In this document: one piece after another, positions 61,519 to 64,000 of the stretch
Layout of the letters: each line of letters starts with the position of its first letter
Numbering within the stretch: position 1 is the stretch's first letter
Assembly: GCA_963826695.1 (NCBI GenBank)
Contig: CAWGXZ010000004.1
Location: forward strand, 186,001 to 250,000
Origin: CAWGXZ01 sp963826695
GTDB taxonomy: Bacteria > Pseudomonadota > Gammaproteobacteria > Burkholderiales > Burkholderiaceae_C
DNA: 64,000 nucleotides
Direction of reading: 5' to 3'
Notes under the pieces: generated by a model
The model's input: only the letters and a program-made list of their open reading frames with translations
Told to the model about the DNA's origin: nothing
Database searches by the model: none
Position numbers and translations under genes: made by a program

Positions 61519-63732
61519 TCAGCTCGCGTAGCGCGCCGCCGCTTCTCGCAGCACCGCGCGAACATGCGCGACGTCCCACGGCCTGGCGATAAAGCGAAAT
61601 ACCTCGCCGCGGCCAATGGCGCCACCGAGGGCCGGCGGGGTCTCGGGACCGGTCAGGAGGATGCAGACAGCGCGCGGGTAGAGCTGCTTGACGCGGGCGA
61701 AGAAGCGCATGCCGTCGTCGCCCGGAAGCACCGCCTCACAGATCACCACGCCGATCTCGCGCAGTGACAGGACCTCGTAGGCCTGTGCGGTGCCGTTCGC
61801 CGTGAGCAGCTCGACTTCTTCGCCACGAAGCAGCGCTGCGAAGCCGGCCAGGACCGACGGCGCACTGCCCACCACCAGGGCGGTCGGGCGGTAGGCGGGG
61901 TGAGCGATCAGCCCGAGGTCCAGGCACGGCGCAAGCGCGAGCATGCGTGTGATGTCGACCACCGGCAGCGGACGGCTGAAGTAGTAGCCCTGCATCTCGT
62001 CGCAGAACTCGTCCGCCAGCAGGCGCACCTGACCCACGGTTTCGACGCCTTCGGCAACGGTGACCAGCCCCAGGCTGTGCGCGAGCCGAATCACCGTGGT
62101 GGTGATGGCATGGTCTCGCGGCTCGTCGGTCAGGCCGCTGATGAACGCGCGGTCGATCTTCAGGCGGTCGATCGGAAACCGCTTCAGGTACGCGAGGCTC
62201 GAATAGCCGGTGCCGAAGTCATCGATGGCGATCGACACGCCCAGCGCCTTCAGCCGCTGCATCCACGCAATCGTGGCCTCGGGATCGCTCATCGACATGC
62301 TTTCGGTGAGTTCGAGCTCGAGCAGCCGGGCGTCGAGCCGGTACCGGTGCAGCACCGTCTCGGCCAGCCTGTCGACGCGCTGATGGCTGAACTGCTTGGC
62401 GGCCACGTTGATCGCGACCGGCACGACGACAAGCCCTGCATCGATCCAGTCGCGCGTCTGCGCGCAGGCGGTCTCCAGAACCCATTCGCCGATGCCGAGA
62501 ATCAGGTTGCTCTCCTCCGCAAACGGAATGAAGTGGTTCGGCGGCACCAGCCCCAATTCGGGCGATTGCCAGCGGATCAGCGCCTCGACGCCGATGATGC
62601 GACCGCTGCGCAGCGAGACCTGCGGCTGGTAGTGGAGGAGGAATTCGCCGCGCTCCAGCGCGTGCGTCAGCTGCCGCTGGAGATTCAGATCGGCATTGAG
62701 CCGCTGCTGCATCTGCAGGGTGAAGAACTGGAAGTTGTTGCGGCCGGCATCCTTGGCGCGGTACATCGCCAGGTCGGCCTGTTTGAGCAGGTCTTCCTCG
62801 ATGCGAGCGTCCTGCGGATACGTGCTGATGCCGATGCTGCAGGTGATGCCGTGGGTCTTGCCGAGGAGGGTCAGCGGCTCGGACAACACGGCAAGGACGC
62901 GGCTCGCCAGCATCGACAGCGTGGCCCGGTCGTCGACGCGCTCGATCAGCAGCACGAACTCGTCGCCGCCGATGCGCGCCACGGTGTCGTACTCACGCAC
63001 GCAGTCGGCAAGGCGCTCGGCGATGGCGATCAGCAGCGCGTCGCCGGCGCTGTGGCCGAGGGAGTCGTTGATGTGCTTGAACCCGTCGAGGTCGAGAAAC
63101 ATCACCCCGAGCTGCGTGCCGAAGCGCTCGGCCCGGCGGATGGCGAGCGCCAGCCGGTCGCGCAGCAGCGTGCGGTTCGGCAGGCCGGTGAGTGCGTCGT
63201 GCATCACCTGGTGCTCGAGCGCTGCCTCGTGCTGCAAGCGCTGCGTGATGTCGCGTGCCACCAGCAGCACCGACGCCGCTTTGTTGTAGGGCAGTTCGAT
63301 GCCCATCAGCTCGACCTGTACCGGCTCGCTGTTCATCCGCATCAGCGGTAGCACCCGCGGTGCCGGCGCAGACCCGGCAGCGATCGCATCCAGGTAGTCC
63401 GCCAGCTCGGCGTGGTGCCCTGCCGGCAGGCGGTCGATCAGGGGGCTGCCGAGCAACTCGCCGGGGTGCGCGGCGCCCAACAGGCGCAGCGCTGCCGGAT
63501 TGGCGAAGGCGATGCGGCCGGCGGTCTGCACGAGGATCGCTTCGGGCAGGAATTCGACCAGCTTTCGCGAGCGCGCCTCGCTTTCCTCCAGGCTTGCGTT
63601 GAGCGCGCGCAGCTTCTGGCTTGCCTCGTACAGCTCGAGGCTCTTGGCTTCGAGCAATGCTTCGGCGGCCTTGCGTGCGGCGTTGGCGCGTCCGATCTGG
63701 CGCGTCAGCAGGTCGATCGCGGCCGCGTCCAT
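61519..63732 (-). CDS. PAS-GGDEF-EAL protein with degenerate C-terminal receiver
   Basis: A 737-residue cytoplasmic c-di-GMP enzyme. A coiled N-terminus precedes a PAS domain (~50-165; VEFLPEAILVQTAGRIAFAN), then GGDEF (~175-335) with RIGGDEFVLL and an upstream RxxD inhibitory site (REYD). EAL follows with EALIRW (~380), LELTESMSMS and IDDFGTGYSSLAYLKR, all intact. So both synthesis and breakdown of c-di-GMP are possible. The last ~120 residues resemble a receiver, but the phosphorylated Asp position reads ICEAVLPGDDG (Glu in place of Asp) and the N-terminal acidic pair is lost, so it is probably locked or a protein-contact module. The upstream H-NOX gene on the same strand, only 12 bp away, suggests NO control. 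Confidence 0.92.
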   Translation of the reverse strand: MDAAAIDLLTRQIGRANAARKAAEALLEAKSLELYEASQKLRALNASLEESEARSRKLVEFLPEAILVQTAGRIAFANPAALRLLGAAHPGELLGSPLIDRLPAGHHAELADYLDAIAAGSAPAPRVLPLMRMNSEPVQVELMGIELPYNKAASVLLVARDITQRLQHEAALEHQVMHDALTGLPNRTLLRDRLALAIRRAERFGTQLGVMFLDLDGFKHINDSLGHSAGDALLIAIAERLADCVREYDTVARIGGDEFVLLIERVDDRATLSMLASRVLAVLSEPLTLLGKTHGITCSIGISTYPQDARIEEDLLKQADLAMYRAKDAGRNNFQFFTLQMQQRLNADLNLQRQLTHALERGEFLLHYQPQVSLRSGRIIGVEALIRWQSPELGLVPPNHFIPFAEESNLILGIGEWVLETACAQTRDWIDAGLVVVPVAINVAAKQFSHQRVDRLAETVLHRYRLDARLLELELTESMSMSDPEATIAWMQRLKALGVSIAIDDFGTGYSSLAYLKRFPIDRLKIDRAFISGLTDEPRDHAITTTVIRLAHSLGLVTVAEGVETVGQVRLLADEFCDEMQGYYFSRPLPVVDITRMLALAPCLDLGLIAHPAYRPTALVVGSAPSVLAGFAALLRGEEVELLTANGTAQAYEVLSLREIGVVICEAVLPGDDGMRFFARVKQLYPRAVCILLTGPETPPALGGAIGRGEVFRFIARPWDVAHVRAVLREAAARYAS

Positions 63733-63744
63733 GCCCCGGTTCGA

Positions 63745-64000
63745 TCAGGCGATCGCCCGCACCAGGTGAAAGCGCACTCGCTGCTCGCCGTCGCCGCCCG
63801 GCAGGTCCTCGCGGATGACGCTGATCGGCTGCTTGAAATGCGCAACGCAGCCGTGGATCAGCCCCTCGGCCAGATCACCGAAGCAGCGCGGCGAGGCATA
63901 GAGCATCACAAGCTCGTCGGCGTTCGGCCGCTCGCACTGGAAGCGCGGCAGCTCGGCCTCAGGGTAGAGCTTGCGCACCTCGACATGGATGTAACTGTCG
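63745..64000 (-). CDS. H-NOX haem nitric-oxide-binding protein, C-terminal part
   Basis: The frame is open to the right edge, so the start is missing. About 84 C-terminal residues are visible: YIHVEVRKLYPEAELPRFQC, ELVMLYASPRCFGDLAEGLI and HGCVAHFKQPISVI. These match the end of HNOB/H-NOX haem domains. The haem-ligating His lies outside the window. H-NOX proteins bind NO (sometimes O2) and control adjacent c-di-GMP enzymes or kinases; the neighbouring GGDEF-EAL gene is the obvious partner. Confidence 0.82.
   Translation of the reverse strand, partial: DSYIHVEVRKLYPEAELPRFQCERPNADELVMLYASPRCFGDLAEGLIHGCVAHFKQPISVIREDLPGGDGEQRVRFHLVRAIA

Noticed and set aside
1..64000. CRISPR arrays, tRNA or rRNA genes, complete insertion sequences
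   Set aside because: Looked for regularly spaced repeats, cloverleaf patterns with TTCRA loops, rRNA motifs and transposase signatures; none was convincing. The TTCGAGCCC stretch near 61.33 kb lacks the other tRNA arms.

Overview
The window is GC-rich, densely coding bacterial chromosome. Bug/TctC-type binding proteins, polar amino-acid ABC transport, a CHASE8-type kinase and codon use dominated by G/C third positions point to a betaproteobacterium (Burkholderiales or Rhodocyclales). This placement is inferred from gene content only.

Region 1 (about 0.5-39 kb, minus strand) is one very long extracellular contractile injection system (eCIS, Afp/PVC-like phage-tail device) locus. In transcription order it holds: a small winged-helix protein, an Afp16-type tube terminator (DUF4255), a beta-sandwich accessory protein, sheath, tube, a second sheath, a second tube, the Afp7-type tube/LysM-class protein, a DUF5908-like peptide, a split Afp8 spike (gpD hub plus gpV/VgrG-like needle), a 549-aa accessory protein, gp25 (Afp9), baseplate J (Afp11), a tail-protein-I wedge, two small Ig-like proteins, three paralogous large accessory or fibre-like proteins, the tape-measure-type protein, the AAA+ ATPase (Afp15), and at the distal end two DUF4157-headed putative cargo toxins. 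One toxin is a 1561-aa protein with a DNA/RNA non-specific endonuclease domain; the other is a 561-aa protein with a second, gluzincin-type zinc protease domain. Small companion genes lie between them. Upstream of the first gene I see a sigma-54 type -24/-12 element and a perfect 10+10 bp dyad. A sigma-54 activator lacking a sensory domain is encoded 1.3 kb further on, so the injection system is probably sigma-54 controlled.

Region 2 (39.4-40.3 kb) is a small island: a ParE/RelE-type toxin that appears frameshifted, an HTH antitoxin, and a likely HsdR remnant. Region 3 (40.3-45.6 kb) carries the sigma-54 activator, a J-domain protein and a polar amino-acid ABC transporter (ATPase, two permeases, binding protein). 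Region 4 (45.9-50.2 kb, plus strand) is a YfiR / hybrid histidine kinase / TonB-dependent receptor operon. Region 5 (50.7-56.7 kb) holds a Cys-rich secreted protein with an internal duplication, a decayed Bug/TctC gene, a MarC protein, a BCCT transporter, an SGNH hydrolase and a carboxymuconolactone-decarboxylase-family protein. Region 6 (56.7-61.2 kb, minus) is a catabolic operon: Bug binding protein, LacI regulator, FAD oxidoreductase, TauD-type dioxygenase, with two matching palindromic operators upstream. Region 7 (61.5-64 kb) is a PAS-GGDEF-EAL-receiver protein preceded by the C-terminal part of an H-NOX haem sensor.

Five otherwise well conserved genes (eCIS tube, baseplate J, tail protein I, ABC ATPase, RelE-type toxin) each need one extra base removed to restore their reading frame. 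The shift is in the same direction every time, and in at least two cases it falls in a short C/G run. This looks more like assembly or read error than biology, but it affects how the eCIS should be read.
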